Positions 1 to 7,405 of a stretch of 12,599 nt of DNA are shown piece after piece (the stretch's first letter is position 1; every line of letters starts with the position of its first letter). Location: assembly GCA_046594105.1 (NCBI GenBank), contig JBKJQB010000158.1:1-12599 (forward strand). The letters are read 5' to 3'. Origin of the DNA: JBDSGC01 sp046594105. GTDB lineage: Bacteria; Acidobacteriota; Thermoanaerobaculia; Gp7-AA8. Position numbers and translations under genes: made by a program. The notes below the pieces were generated by a model. It had not been told where the DNA came from. It made no database searches and saw only the letters and a program-made list of their open reading frames with translations.

Positions 1-50
1 ACAGCACTTCAGCCTTGACAGCCAACGGAGTATCTCATCCGCCTTCGGCA

Positions 51-76
51 CCTTCTCCCCGTGCCCGGGAAGAAGG
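51..76. repeat. Short intergenic palindrome
   Basis: CCTTCT (51-56) pairs with AGAAGG (71-76). Three inner C-G pairs extend the stem past one C/A mismatch, leaving a loop of about six bases. A second small palindrome, ACTC/GAGT, follows at 77-88. There is no T-run on either side, so it is not a standard intrinsic terminator. It lies beyond the stop of the S9 peptidase gene, in a stretch (1-168) where I see no gene. It could be a REP-like element or a transcript-end hairpin; the sequence does not decide. Confidence 0.35.
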
Positions 77-168
77 ACTCTCGCGAGTGAGAATTGCCGC
101 CGTGCGAGCACATCATGAGCTTAGAAGCCGCGATGACGGCGAAGGACCTGCAACGAAGCGGGCGTTCC

Positions 169-196
169 AAAAAAGGCAGCGAATTTCCCTACTGCC
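169..196 (-). terminator. Probable intrinsic terminator after the S9 peptidase gene
   Basis: Read on the minus strand, a GGCAG/CTGCC stem (192-196 with 175-179) closes a 12-base loop and is followed at once by six T residues (complement of 169-174). It begins five bases after the TGA stop at 201-203. The stem has only five pairs, so it is weak by E. coli standards, but position, strand and T-run all fit the end of the vanZ - unknown - S9 peptidase run. Confidence 0.5.
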
Positions 197-200
197 GGAC

Positions 201-2342
201 TCACGACGGCGGTTTGCCACCTTCGGCCGGCATCCACTTCGCCAGCCAGTCGGCCACCTCGCGGTAGAAGCGCTTGCTGTTCTCCCCGTTGAGGATCCAG
301 TGATTTTCGTCGGGCCATACCAGCAGGCGGCTGGGGACTCGCTGCCGTTGCAGCACGGCCCAGTTCTCCAGCGTCTCGTTCATAGGGACGCGGAAGTCGC
401 GCTCGCCGACGGAGAGGAGCATGGGCGTCTTGAAGTTCGCGGCGAAGCGGATCGGATTCTGTTCCTTCCACACCTTGCCCTGCTCCCAGACCGGGCCGCC
501 GGCCATGAGCTCGCGCCCGTAGATGACGTCGCTGGTTCCCCACTGCGACTCCAGGTTGATCAGGCCGGCGTGGCTGATCAGGCACTTGTAGCGAGTGGTG
601 GTGGCCTCCAGCCAGTTCGCCAGGTGACCGCCGTAACTCGCCCCGCCCGCGGACATGCGCGTGCCATCGATGAAGGGGAACTGCTTCACGGCGGCATCCG
701 CTGCTTCGTTGATCTCCTCTCCCGGACCCTTCAGTGGATCGCCCTGAATGTCCTGCGCGAATTTCTCGCCGAACCCCGTGGAGCCCGTGTAGTTCGTCAT
801 CAACAAGACGTAGGACGAGCCGGCCAGGAGGTGGTAGTCCCAGCGAAGGGAGAGAGCGTCGCGCCACATGCTGGCCGCGCCGCCGTGAATCAGAACGAAG
901 AGCGGATACTTTCTGCTGGGATCGAATCCGGCGGGCATCACGATCATGTTGTGAATCTTCTTCCCGCGGCTGCTGGTGAACCAGAAGTGCTTCGGCGGAA
1001 GCCAGTCGATGTTGCGCGCCGTCTTCTGGTTGAAGTCGGTCAGTTCGCGCTGGCCGGTGCCGGCCGGATCGACGCGGACGACTTCGGGGGGATCGATCGT
1101 GCTTCCCCACAGAGCGATGATCACGTTCTCCGGCGCGCGCGTGGCGATGGCCAGATTGGTGTACACCCCCCGCTCGGGAGACCGCGACAGGCGCACCTCG
1201 CCGCCGCCGGAAGCGACCTTGTAGATCTTCTCCAGACCGGCATCTTCGGCCGTGAAGTAAATGCTGGCTCCGTCCGGTGTCAGCGCGTAGGAGCCGACCG
1301 CCCGATCGAACGGCGGCGCCGTCACCACGATGCGGTTGGCCATGGAGGGCCAGTCGAAGCGAACCAGACGGTCGAGGTTGTAAGGCTTTCGATTGTTGAC
1401 GTTGAACACTGCGAAGAGATGCTTGCCGTCGGGGCTGATCCGAGGGCGCGAGTAGCTGCCGTCGTGGTGCGCGATCAGGCGTGGGGCGGCGGCGGATTCC
1501 GCTGCGATGGCATAAAGATCGACCGCCACCTCCGCGTAGGCCGCGGTGTTGCGCGTGGTGGTCGCAGTGAAGACGATCGCTTTGCCGTCCGGCGACCAGG
1601 CGGCGTCGAGGTCCTCTCTCGATCCCTCATTCGGCCGCCCGGCGAATCCCGGCCCGGACACCAGGTTCGATCCAGCCAGCACGTCGCGAGCCTTTTCATG
1701 AGGGTCGAGGCTCTGGACGAACAGGTGGATCTGGGTGTCATCGAGCCATCGATCCCAGCTGCGGATGGGGAAGGAGTCGTAGGCCCGGACCTTCGCCTTC
1801 TGCTCCTTGCGCTCTTTGGCCACCGTTCGATTCGCTTCATCATCGATTGCGCCGGGGAAGACCACGCTGGTGAAGAGAATGAACGCATCGTCGGGGCGGA
1901 ACTGCGGTGAGCGTGCGCCGGTGGAGACCGATGTCACCCGCTGGGCTTCCCCTCCACCGGCGATGTCGAGCAGATAGATCTGCGGCACTTCGTCGCCTTC
2001 CCGTTTCGCGGAGAAGGCGATGCGCTTGCTGTCGTTCGACCAGGCCACGTCGCTCTCCGCCGGCTTGCTGAAGGTGATCTGCCGCGCTTCGGCGCTTCCA
2101 TCAGCAGGCACCAGCCAGAGGTCGGAGGACTGTTCCTTTTCTTCATACGACGGAGTGGTCACGGAAAAGGCCACCCACTTCCCGTCCGGGCTGGGGACTG
2201 GAGTGGCCACCCGTTTCATCAGCCAGAGGGACTCATGCGTCAGCGCGCGCTTGGCCGGAATCTTCACGATGCGCGGCTGCGCGATGAGCGGAATGGAAAC
2301 GAACGCCAGCAGGGCACCAATGCGGAAGAGACGTTGGATCAC
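201..2342 (-). CDS. Exported S9-family (prolyl oligopeptidase) serine peptidase
   Basis: This 713-residue protein should act as a dipeptidyl/acylaminoacyl-peptidase-type enzyme on peptides in the periplasm. Residues 1-21 form a signal peptide: basic start, hydrophobic core, probable cleavage near IAQ. Residues about 40-440 carry repeated PDGK-type blades of an N-terminal beta-propeller (SPDGKW at 51, WSPDGK at 249, ISPDGK at 302, LTPDGA at 355). The C-terminal alpha/beta-hydrolase domain has the LIHGG oxyanion region (484-488), the GxSxGG nucleophile motif with Ser569, Asp649 in GERDFRVP and His681 in ENHW, which is a complete triad. The start is GTG, chosen because AAGGAG (complement of 2348-2353) sits five bases upstream and the signal peptide begins there. 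It is last in a same-strand run, 58 bases after the preceding gene. Family assignment is firm; the substrate is unknown. Confidence 0.93.
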   Translation of the reverse strand: MIQRLFRIGALLAFVSIPLIAQPRIVKIPAKRALTHESLWLMKRVATPVPSPDGKWVAFSVTTPSYEEKEQSSDLWLVPADGSAEARQITFSKPAESDVAWSNDSKRIAFSAKREGDEVPQIYLLDIAGGGEAQRVTSVSTGARSPQFRPDDAFILFTSVVFPGAIDDEANRTVAKERKEQKAKVRAYDSFPIRSWDRWLDDTQIHLFVQSLDPHEKARDVLAGSNLVSGPGFAGRPNEGSREDLDAAWSPDGKAIVFTATTTRNTAAYAEVAVDLYAIAAESAAAPRLIAHHDGSYSRPRISPDGKHLFAVFNVNNRKPYNLDRLVRFDWPSMANRIVVTAPPFDRAVGSYALTPDGASIYFTAEDAGLEKIYKVASGGGEVRLSRSPERGVYTNLAIATRAPENVIIALWGSTIDPPEVVRVDPAGTGQRELTDFNQKTARNIDWLPPKHFWFTSSRGKKIHNMIVMPAGFDPSRKYPLFVLIHGGAASMWRDALSLRWDYHLLAGSSYVLLMTNYTGSTGFGEKFAQDIQGDPLKGPGEEINEAADAAVKQFPFIDGTRMSAGGASYGGHLANWLEATTTRYKCLISHAGLINLESQWGTSDVIYGRELMAGGPVWEQGKVWKEQNPIRFAANFKTPMLLSVGERDFRVPMNETLENWAVLQRQRVPSRLLVWPDENHWILNGENSKRFYREVADWLAKWMPAEGGKPPS

Positions 2343-2347
2343 AGGGA

Positions 2348-2353
2348 CTCCTT
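2348..2353 (-). promoter_or_regulatory. Ribosome binding site fixing the GTG start of the S9 peptidase
   Basis: Minus-strand AAGGAG lies five bases before the GTG at 2342-2340. No ATG in this frame is as well placed ahead of the signal peptide, so the site decides the start. Confidence 0.7.
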
Positions 2354-2400
2354 CGAGAAAAGAAAATGCAGCGGAGTGAGAGTTCTGCGCAGGCGGACGA

Positions 2401-3984
2401 TCATTTCCGGGATGCGATGGCGGTCCCGCTGTTTCCCCCCGCCAGCACCCGGGCCCGCAGAATTTTCGGATCGACGCTGGTGGCAGCCTCGCTCAGCGCG
2501 GTGAACGATCCCTCGATCCGGGCAAAGCCGGTGCAGATGGACATGGAAGGGCGGGCCTTGAGGACCCTCAGCGTGAGATCGCGTCCGCCCGGCCCGGGCG
2601 GGCAGAACGCCAGCACGTTGGCTTCCTGGAGGATTCCCGGCTCCGAACGGACCGGCTGGAAGAGCCGATAGACCTCGGGGGTGATGGGGATGACGATGTC
2701 CACCCCGCCCTCGGTGGCATTCACCCGCGCGCCCGCCAGCACTCCGGCGTCGACCAGCCTGAGGACCTGCACGGTGGTCTCCGGCGCTGCGTCCCGCGCC
2801 AGGATCGCGCGAACTTCACCGGCGCCGGTCTCGAAGAGGAGGCCCTTGCCGGTGAGCAGCGCGGACGAACGGCGGCGCAGTTCGTCCGAGGTAGGTTTCA
2901 CGAAATCGGGATCATCCAGGCCGAGGAAGAGCGAAGCCATGGAGTCGGCGTTCTCCTTCGTGGGGTTGTCATAGACGCTCACCAGATCGTAGGTGTGGGA
3001 TCGATAGAGCGGGATGCCCTCCGCGCTGAAGAATCGATCCACGCGAGCCAGGCCGATGCCGGTAGCGGGATTGGTGGCTTTGATCCGGAACACATCTTTT
3101 CCCGTGGTGGTGTCGCGCAGGGCGATCTCGCGGGCGAAGGGATGAAGGTGCGCAGCGGCGTAGTGCAGCCGCGTGTCGAAGGGCAGCCCCATGAACCAGG
3201 TCACGTCGCTCGCGTTCACCTGGCGGCCGGGAGGCACGATCCAGTGGCCGGTCATGTGGCGGCCTTTCGGATCGACGTAGTCGGCTGAAGTGCTGGTGGC
3301 GTTGGGAGCACGGGCGCCCATGAGGCAACTGGCACCGGCGTGCTCACCGGACGGGGCTCCGGAGCTTGCGCCCGGGGCGGACGTGGCCATCGACTGGAGG
3401 GCGAGGGGATTGCCTTCCAGCGCCACCATGCCGGAGGCGCCGACGTTGAACAGCGGCTTCATGGGAGTGGTCAGCTCCACGTCGCGGACGTAGGTGACGG
3501 TGACCCGATGGCGGACCTTGAGGTTGTCCGGCTTCTCGATGTTCAGATTCAGCACCTGGGTGAACAGAACGAGCGACTCGCTCGAGGCGATGGGAAACCC
3601 GAAGCCGCCGGGCACTCGGGCGGAGAGCATTCCCTGCGAAAGCGTCATGAGGCGGGCCGCGGTGGGGCGCTGGAAGCCGAACACCGCCTGGTGAGCGGCA
3701 GCGTCGAGATCGATGTTGACGTGACACATCAGCTCGGGCAGTTGCGGCGAGGTGCCGTCCTCCTGCACCATCTCCGTCCGGATTCCGGTGATCCAGAGCA
3801 GCTCCGGCTTCTGCGGGTCGCCGAGATGAATGCGCTCGACGCTGGAGGGACCCTCCATCGACCGGTACTTGCGATCGATGGTGTAGGTCTTCGAGAGGAC
3901 TCGCATCGTGTGCGAGCGAGGGGGCGGCGCCGCCATCGCCAGCGACAGGACGACGATCGGGAGAAGGGCGATGGATTTCCTCAT
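2401..3984 (-). CDS. Exported protein of unknown function with copper-monooxygenase-like features
   Basis: This protein has 527 residues. The frame is open further upstream, but ATG at 3984 is the likely start because a signal peptide (MRKSIALLP..., cleavage near residues 19-20) begins there and the ATG overlaps the vanZ stop as ATGA. I do not recognise a named family with confidence. The middle has a His-x-His (279-281, AHLHPFA), then a G-K-D turn, then HTYDLVSVYDN (330-340) and a Met at 349. This order resembles the HxH ... YDN ... Met layout in the second (CuB) half of type II copper, ascorbate-dependent monooxygenases (PHM/DBM fold) and their bacterial relatives. The first half has a Cys-His (87-88) in a beta-rich setting. 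Residues 200-235 are a low-complexity Ala/Ser/Gly/Pro linker. Residues 380-527 match nothing I know. The copper link is inference; an exported, beta-rich, metal-capable protein is what the sequence supports. Confidence 0.7.
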   Translation of the reverse strand: MRKSIALLPIVVLSLAMAAPPPRSHTMRVLSKTYTIDRKYRSMEGPSSVERIHLGDPQKPELLWITGIRTEMVQEDGTSPQLPELMCHVNIDLDAAAHQAVFGFQRPTAARLMTLSQGMLSARVPGGFGFPIASSESLVLFTQVLNLNIEKPDNLKVRHRVTVTYVRDVELTTPMKPLFNVGASGMVALEGNPLALQSMATSAPGASSGAPSGEHAGASCLMGARAPNATSTSADYVDPKGRHMTGHWIVPPGRQVNASDVTWFMGLPFDTRLHYAAAHLHPFAREIALRDTTTGKDVFRIKATNPATGIGLARVDRFFSAEGIPLYRSHTYDLVSVYDNPTKENADSMASLFLGLDDPDFVKPTSDELRRRSSALLTGKGLLFETGAGEVRAILARDAAPETTVQVLRLVDAGVLAGARVNATEGGVDIVIPITPEVYRLFQPVRSEPGILQEANVLAFCPPGPGGRDLTLRVLKARPSMSICTGFARIEGSFTALSEAATSVDPKILRARVLAGGNSGTAIASRK

Positions 3985-4436
3985 GACCGGAAGGTTATCA
4001 GCACCTGCGTCATCCGGATCAATCCCTGGGCCAGGATCGCGCCGCAGAAGTCGATGAAAACATCCTGAATGGCCCCGGTTCGCGAAGCGATGAGGGACTG
4101 ATGCCATTCATCGGTTGCTGCCACCAGGACGGTGAGCGCGACCGCGCCGATGGCCCATCGAAGGAGCCAGGGCGTGGGATCGTCGCGGCGGACTGCCCGA
4201 AACCAGAGAGCGCTCAGAATGCCGTAGGCCACGAGGTGACCGGTCTTGCGCAAGATCGCGTGAAGCGTTGCCAAAACCGGCGGCGGAAGGTGGTACCCCA
4301 CGCTTTCGACGAGATCCCGCAGCCAATGCCCGGTGTTGCTGGAAGAGAACTGCGAGCCGGACGCGATCAGGATGGCCACCGACCAGATCAGGGGTGGAAG
4401 CCAATGTTTCAGGAACGAAATGCTCCGCGCACGCAC
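3981..4436 (-). CDS. VanZ-family integral membrane protein
   Basis: This is a small (151-residue) membrane protein. Hydrophobic segments lie at about 11-27, 55-82, 93-108 and 125-145. VanZ hallmarks are present: GHLVAYGILSALWFR (66-80), then TDEWHQ and SRTGAIQDVFID, corresponding to the family's DExxQ ... R ... D pattern. VanZ proteins are linked to low-level teicoplanin resistance in enterococci, but most members, including stand-alone ones like this, have no proven role. The start is GTG at 4436; the nearby ATG (4444) is in another frame and soon stops. Its TGA overlaps the ATG of the next gene as ATGA, suggesting translational coupling. It is divergent from the FHA/phosphatase gene. Confidence 0.85.
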   Translation of the reverse strand: MRARSISFLKHWLPPLIWSVAILIASGSQFSSSNTGHWLRDLVESVGYHLPPPVLATLHAILRKTGHLVAYGILSALWFRAVRRDDPTPWLLRWAIGAVALTVLVAATDEWHQSLIASRTGAIQDVFIDFCGAILAQGLIRMTQVLITFRS

Positions 4437-4503
4437 TGGCGCATGCTAACCGGGCCGCGGAGCATCGGCGCCCGGAAAGGTGCCGCAGGGCGACGACGCG
4501 TCC

Positions 4504-4526
4504 TATAATCGAACCTTCCCAGGAGG
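4504..4526 (+). promoter_or_regulatory. Probable -10 box and Shine-Dalgarno of the FHA-GAF-phosphatase gene
   Basis: A perfect TATAAT lies at 4504-4509 and a perfect AGGAGG at 4521-4526. Transcription from this box would start near 4516, so the AGGAGG would be in a very short leader and a CTG at 4534 would be seven bases after it. The -35 region is poor (GTGCCG at 4480-4485 with an 18-base spacer is the best I find), so the promoter may need an activator or another sigma factor. The GTG at 4480, which opens the longest frame, would lie upstream of the transcript. Confidence 0.55.
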
Positions 4527-4533
4527 CCAGGCT

Positions 4534-6156
4534 CTGGTAGAGGAAGCAAAGTCGCGGGTGCGGGTAACGTTGTATCAACCGGGCATCGCTCCCCAGCAGG
4601 TGACGTTGCCGGTCGGCACGATCACGCTCGGACGGGCCTCGGACTGCACCATCCCGATCAAGGACCGGTTCCTCTCCCGGCGTCACGCAGAGCTGCATCG
4701 CGATGGCGACGCCTGGTATGTGCGCGACTGCGGCAGCGTCAACGGGACGATGCTGAACGGGAGCAAGCTCACCGAGCAGCAGAAGCTCCGACCTGGCGAC
4801 CGCATCGGTCTCGGCGACAGCGAGGTGGTCTTCCACTCCGACGAACCGACCTCGCAGTTTCTGGCCGTGGATAGCGACTCCCATGCGACCAATCTCGCCA
4901 TCTCCGTCGACGAGGAGGAGCGAGGGACCGAGCGTTCCGCCATCCTCGCCTCGCTGGCGGTGGAGTTCCTGGCCGATCGTCCGATGAGCGAGCTGTTCGA
5001 CTTCATCCTCGACCGCATCTCCGAAGTGCTGAAGCCCTCCCGGGCAGCGCTGGCCTTGCTCGATACCGACCACAAGAGTTTCGTCAGCGTGAAGCTGCGC
5101 AGGCAGGACGCCGGCGATTCCTCCGATCTGACCATCAGCAGGACCCTTCTGCATGAAGTGGTGGAAGGGCGCAAAGTTGTTTCCTACTTCGACACAAATC
5201 AGGACCAGAAGCTGGCTCGGGCCCAGTCGATCATCGCCCAGCACATCCGCTCGGCGATCTGCGCGCCCCTGGTGGTCAACGATGCGGTCCTCGGCGTTCT
5301 GTACATCGACTTCACCTCATCGCGCGGAATGATCGGTGAGGAAGATGTCCGGCTGGTGGCGCAGATCGCACGCTTCGCCGCCGTGACGCTGGAGCGGACC
5401 CGCCTGCGGGAAGAGGCGCTGGCCAAAGCCAAGATCGACGAGGAACTGCGCACTGCGTATGTGATCCAGAGCCGTCTGCTTCCAGCCACGCTGCCCAGTG
5501 TGGAGGGCTACTCGTTCGCCGGCACCAACCGCCCCTGCAAGACGGTCAGCGGGGATTACTACGACGTCCTGATGCGGCCGGACGGCCGCATTTACTTCGT
5601 GATCGCCGACGTGAGCGGCAAGGGAATCACCGCGGCGCTGGTGATGACCAGCGTGGCCACGGCGTTCAACATCTTCTGCCGCAGCGATCCCACGCCAGCG
5701 CAGCTCATGGCCGAACTGAACGACACACTCACGCCGAAGACTTCGCCCTCGAAGTTCGTGACCATGGTGGCCGGCGTGCTCGATCCGAAAGACGGGTCGG
5801 TGCAGTTCGCCAATGCCGGACACGTATCTCCTCTGCTCGTCGGCCGCAATGGAGTGGAGGCTCTCACCTCCACCGATCTGGTGGTGGGGCTGTTCCCCAG
5901 CGTGGTCTACCGGAATCAGTTCGCCCAACTGGAGCGCGGCGACTCGCTGGTGCTATTCACCGACGGGGTGACCGAGGCGGAAGATGCGAATGAAGAGCAG
6001 CTTGGCCTCGATCCGGTTTCGAAGATTCTCGAATCCATGCACGGTTGCGATCCGGCCGGTCTTCTGGCAACCATCGATGCTCAGGTGAACGAGTACATCG
6101 GCGACGAGCCGGCGGGCGACGACGTCACCATGCTGGCGCTGTCCCGCTGCGTGTAG
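4534..6156 (+). CDS. FHA-GAF-PP2C (SpoIIE/RsbU-type) serine/threonine phosphatase
   Basis: This is a signalling phosphatase of about 540 residues joining three domains. Numbering is from CTG 4534. An FHA phosphothreonine-binding domain covers about 8-103, with LGR (32-34), SRRH (48-51) and GSVNGT (67-72). A GAF sensor domain covers about 147-292. A helical linker (about 290-315) leads to a PP2C/SpoIIE phosphatase domain (about 327-538) with metal-binding acids in GDYYD (340-344), ADVSGKG (358-364), FTDGVTEA (475-482) and GDDVTM (528-533), plus NAGH (427-430). Such enzymes usually dephosphorylate anti-sigma-factor antagonists, and the FHA domain implies input from a Ser/Thr kinase; neither partner is in this window. 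The start is uncertain. GTG 4480 gives a longer frame but lies before the apparent promoter, GTG 4558 is a shorter alternative, and CTG 4534 best fits the AGGAGG. It converges on the next gene with 7 bases between stops. Confidence 0.92.
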   Translation: MVEEAKSRVRVTLYQPGIAPQQVTLPVGTITLGRASDCTIPIKDRFLSRRHAELHRDGDAWYVRDCGSVNGTMLNGSKLTEQQKLRPGDRIGLGDSEVVFHSDEPTSQFLAVDSDSHATNLAISVDEEERGTERSAILASLAVEFLADRPMSELFDFILDRISEVLKPSRAALALLDTDHKSFVSVKLRRQDAGDSSDLTISRTLLHEVVEGRKVVSYFDTNQDQKLARAQSIIAQHIRSAICAPLVVNDAVLGVLYIDFTSSRGMIGEEDVRLVAQIARFAAVTLERTRLREEALAKAKIDEELRTAYVIQSRLLPATLPSVEGYSFAGTNRPCKTVSGDYYDVLMRPDGRIYFVIADVSGKGITAALVMTSVATAFNIFCRSDPTPAQLMAELNDTLTPKTSPSKFVTMVAGVLDPKDGSVQFANAGHVSPLLVGRNGVEALTSTDLVVGLFPSVVYRNQFAQLERGDSLVLFTDGVTEAEDANEEQLGLDPVSKILESMHGCDPAGLLATIDAQVNEYIGDEPAGDDVTMLALSRCV

Positions 6157-6163
6157 GCGCGCT

Positions 6164-7267
6164 TCAGAAGCGTCGCGAGATTCCCCAGGAGAAGCCCACG
6201 TCGGCGCTGTTCTGGAACGTCAGCACGTTCTCGATGAAGCTGGCGTAGACCAGCGTGCTGTTGCCGACCAGATGCTGCATTCCCAGCGACAACTGGTAAC
6301 TGCGGCGGTTGAACTCCGCGAAACCCATCTTTCGAAATGGGCTCTCCGATACGGTCAGTTGTCCGGTCGCCGACGTCCTGTCAGTGATCAGGTGCGATGC
6401 CGAGACAGTATCGGTGATGACCAGGAGAGGTCTGGTTCCCAGCGGGCGATTCGCTCCCAGCCGCAGCACCCCGATGGTGGCGTGAATCCTTCCAGAGCGA
6501 AAATCGCGCGAGGCGATCATCTGCAGCCCGGCGTCCAGGGAACCGGAGCCGTCCAGGGTTCGGGCGTCCCCCGTCGGCAGTTCCACGCCGCCGGCGATGG
6601 AGATGGCCAGGTCGCGGTCTTCGAAGGAGCGAAGCTCGTACTTGCCGGAGAAGGCGATGTCGCCGATGGCGGCACCGTTCGATCGTTCCCGGACATACGA
6701 GGTGCCCTGGGTTCGGACGTAGACGGTCTCGCTGTTCTGGCGTAGGGATTCGCGCTCCGCGTTGCCCAGCCCCAGGCCGTTGTGGAAACCTTCGATCATT
6801 CCGTCGCTCCAGCCGCCGCCGATGGTGGAGACGGGGACGGAGACCGAGCCCTGGAAATTCGATCCGAAGCCGTGCCTGACCGAAAGCGTGGCCCGATGCG
6901 TCTGGCCGTCGACGAGAAAGACGGAGTTGAGATCGCGATAACGCTCGGAAGAAAGCGTCGCTGCGCCGTTCATCCGGCCGGTCTCACCCTCCAGGCTGCG
7001 GCTGACCCAGGCGGATTTGGCGAATGTGTTGGCGTCCGCCGCGTGCAGGTCGACCGTCCACGACTCTGCCGGCAGAACCCGCGCGCCTTCCGGCTCGAAA
7101 AAGTAGAAGCCGTTGTTCAGCAGGAACTGGTCACGGACCGGCAGCGGCTCAAGCAGCGAAAGTTCGCCGTCATCGGCCGCCCTTGCGCCGGCCGGCATCA
7201 GGCAGACCGCGGCAGTCAGCATCGCCATCAGCGAGCGGCGGAAGATCCTGTTCGTTTTTCGGTTCAC
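6164..7267 (-). CDS. DUF3187-like outer-membrane beta-barrel protein
   Basis: This 367-residue predicted outer-membrane protein has a basic N-terminus, a hydrophobic stretch and an AGARA-ADD signal-peptidase site at about residue 30. The mature start has PLPVRDQFLLNNGFYFFEP (41-59), followed by alternating polar/hydrophobic strands with aromatic girdles. The protein ends in ...ISRRF, and a C-terminal Phe is typical of substrates of the BAM insertion machinery. PLPVR(D/N)QF followed by barrel strands resembles DUF3187, whose function is unknown. The start is GTG at 7267, with a weak AAGAGA about seven bases upstream. It follows hutH on the same strand after 138 bases; I see no convincing promoter or terminator in that gap, so co-transcription with hutH is possible but unproven. 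Confidence 0.75.
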   Translation of the reverse strand: MNRKTNRIFRRSLMAMLTAAVCLMPAGARAADDGELSLLEPLPVRDQFLLNNGFYFFEPEGARVLPAESWTVDLHAADANTFAKSAWVSRSLEGETGRMNGAATLSSERYRDLNSVFLVDGQTHRATLSVRHGFGSNFQGSVSVPVSTIGGGWSDGMIEGFHNGLGLGNAERESLRQNSETVYVRTQGTSYVRERSNGAAIGDIAFSGKYELRSFEDRDLAISIAGGVELPTGDARTLDGSGSLDAGLQMIASRDFRSGRIHATIGVLRLGANRPLGTRPLLVITDTVSASHLITDRTSATGQLTVSESPFRKMGFAEFNRRSYQLSLGMQHLVGNSTLVYASFIENVLTFQNSADVGFSWGISRRF

Positions 7268-7405
7268 TTCAATCTCTTACGGCAGCGAGCGGATCGCGGA
7301 CGTGTCGCAGTGACAGGCAATCGGACGATGCGTGCGTCTGCCTCTTTGCAAGAATTGAGACCAGCGCCGATTGTCGGATGCTTCTGACAGCCGGCGGCGT
7401 CTCCA

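Noticed and set aside
15..1910. A 631-residue open frame on the plus strand
   Set aside because: It lies opposite the S9 peptidase gene, whose protein has a full catalytic triad and propeller repeats. Long antisense frames are common in GC-rich DNA, and this one shows no known motif.
3340..4068. A 242-residue plus-strand frame
   Set aside because: It is opposite the exported unknown protein, which has a signal peptide and an ATGA junction with vanZ. The frame has no recognisable domain.
4437..4510. A vanZ promoter mirrored on the same TATAAT
   Set aside because: The minus-strand reading (TTATAG) is a poor -10 box and no -35 is found at a suitable distance.
4108..5244. A 378-residue minus-strand frame across the vanZ/phosphatase junction
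   Set aside because: It overlaps vanZ in another frame and the FHA-GAF region on the opposite strand, both of which have clear domain motifs.
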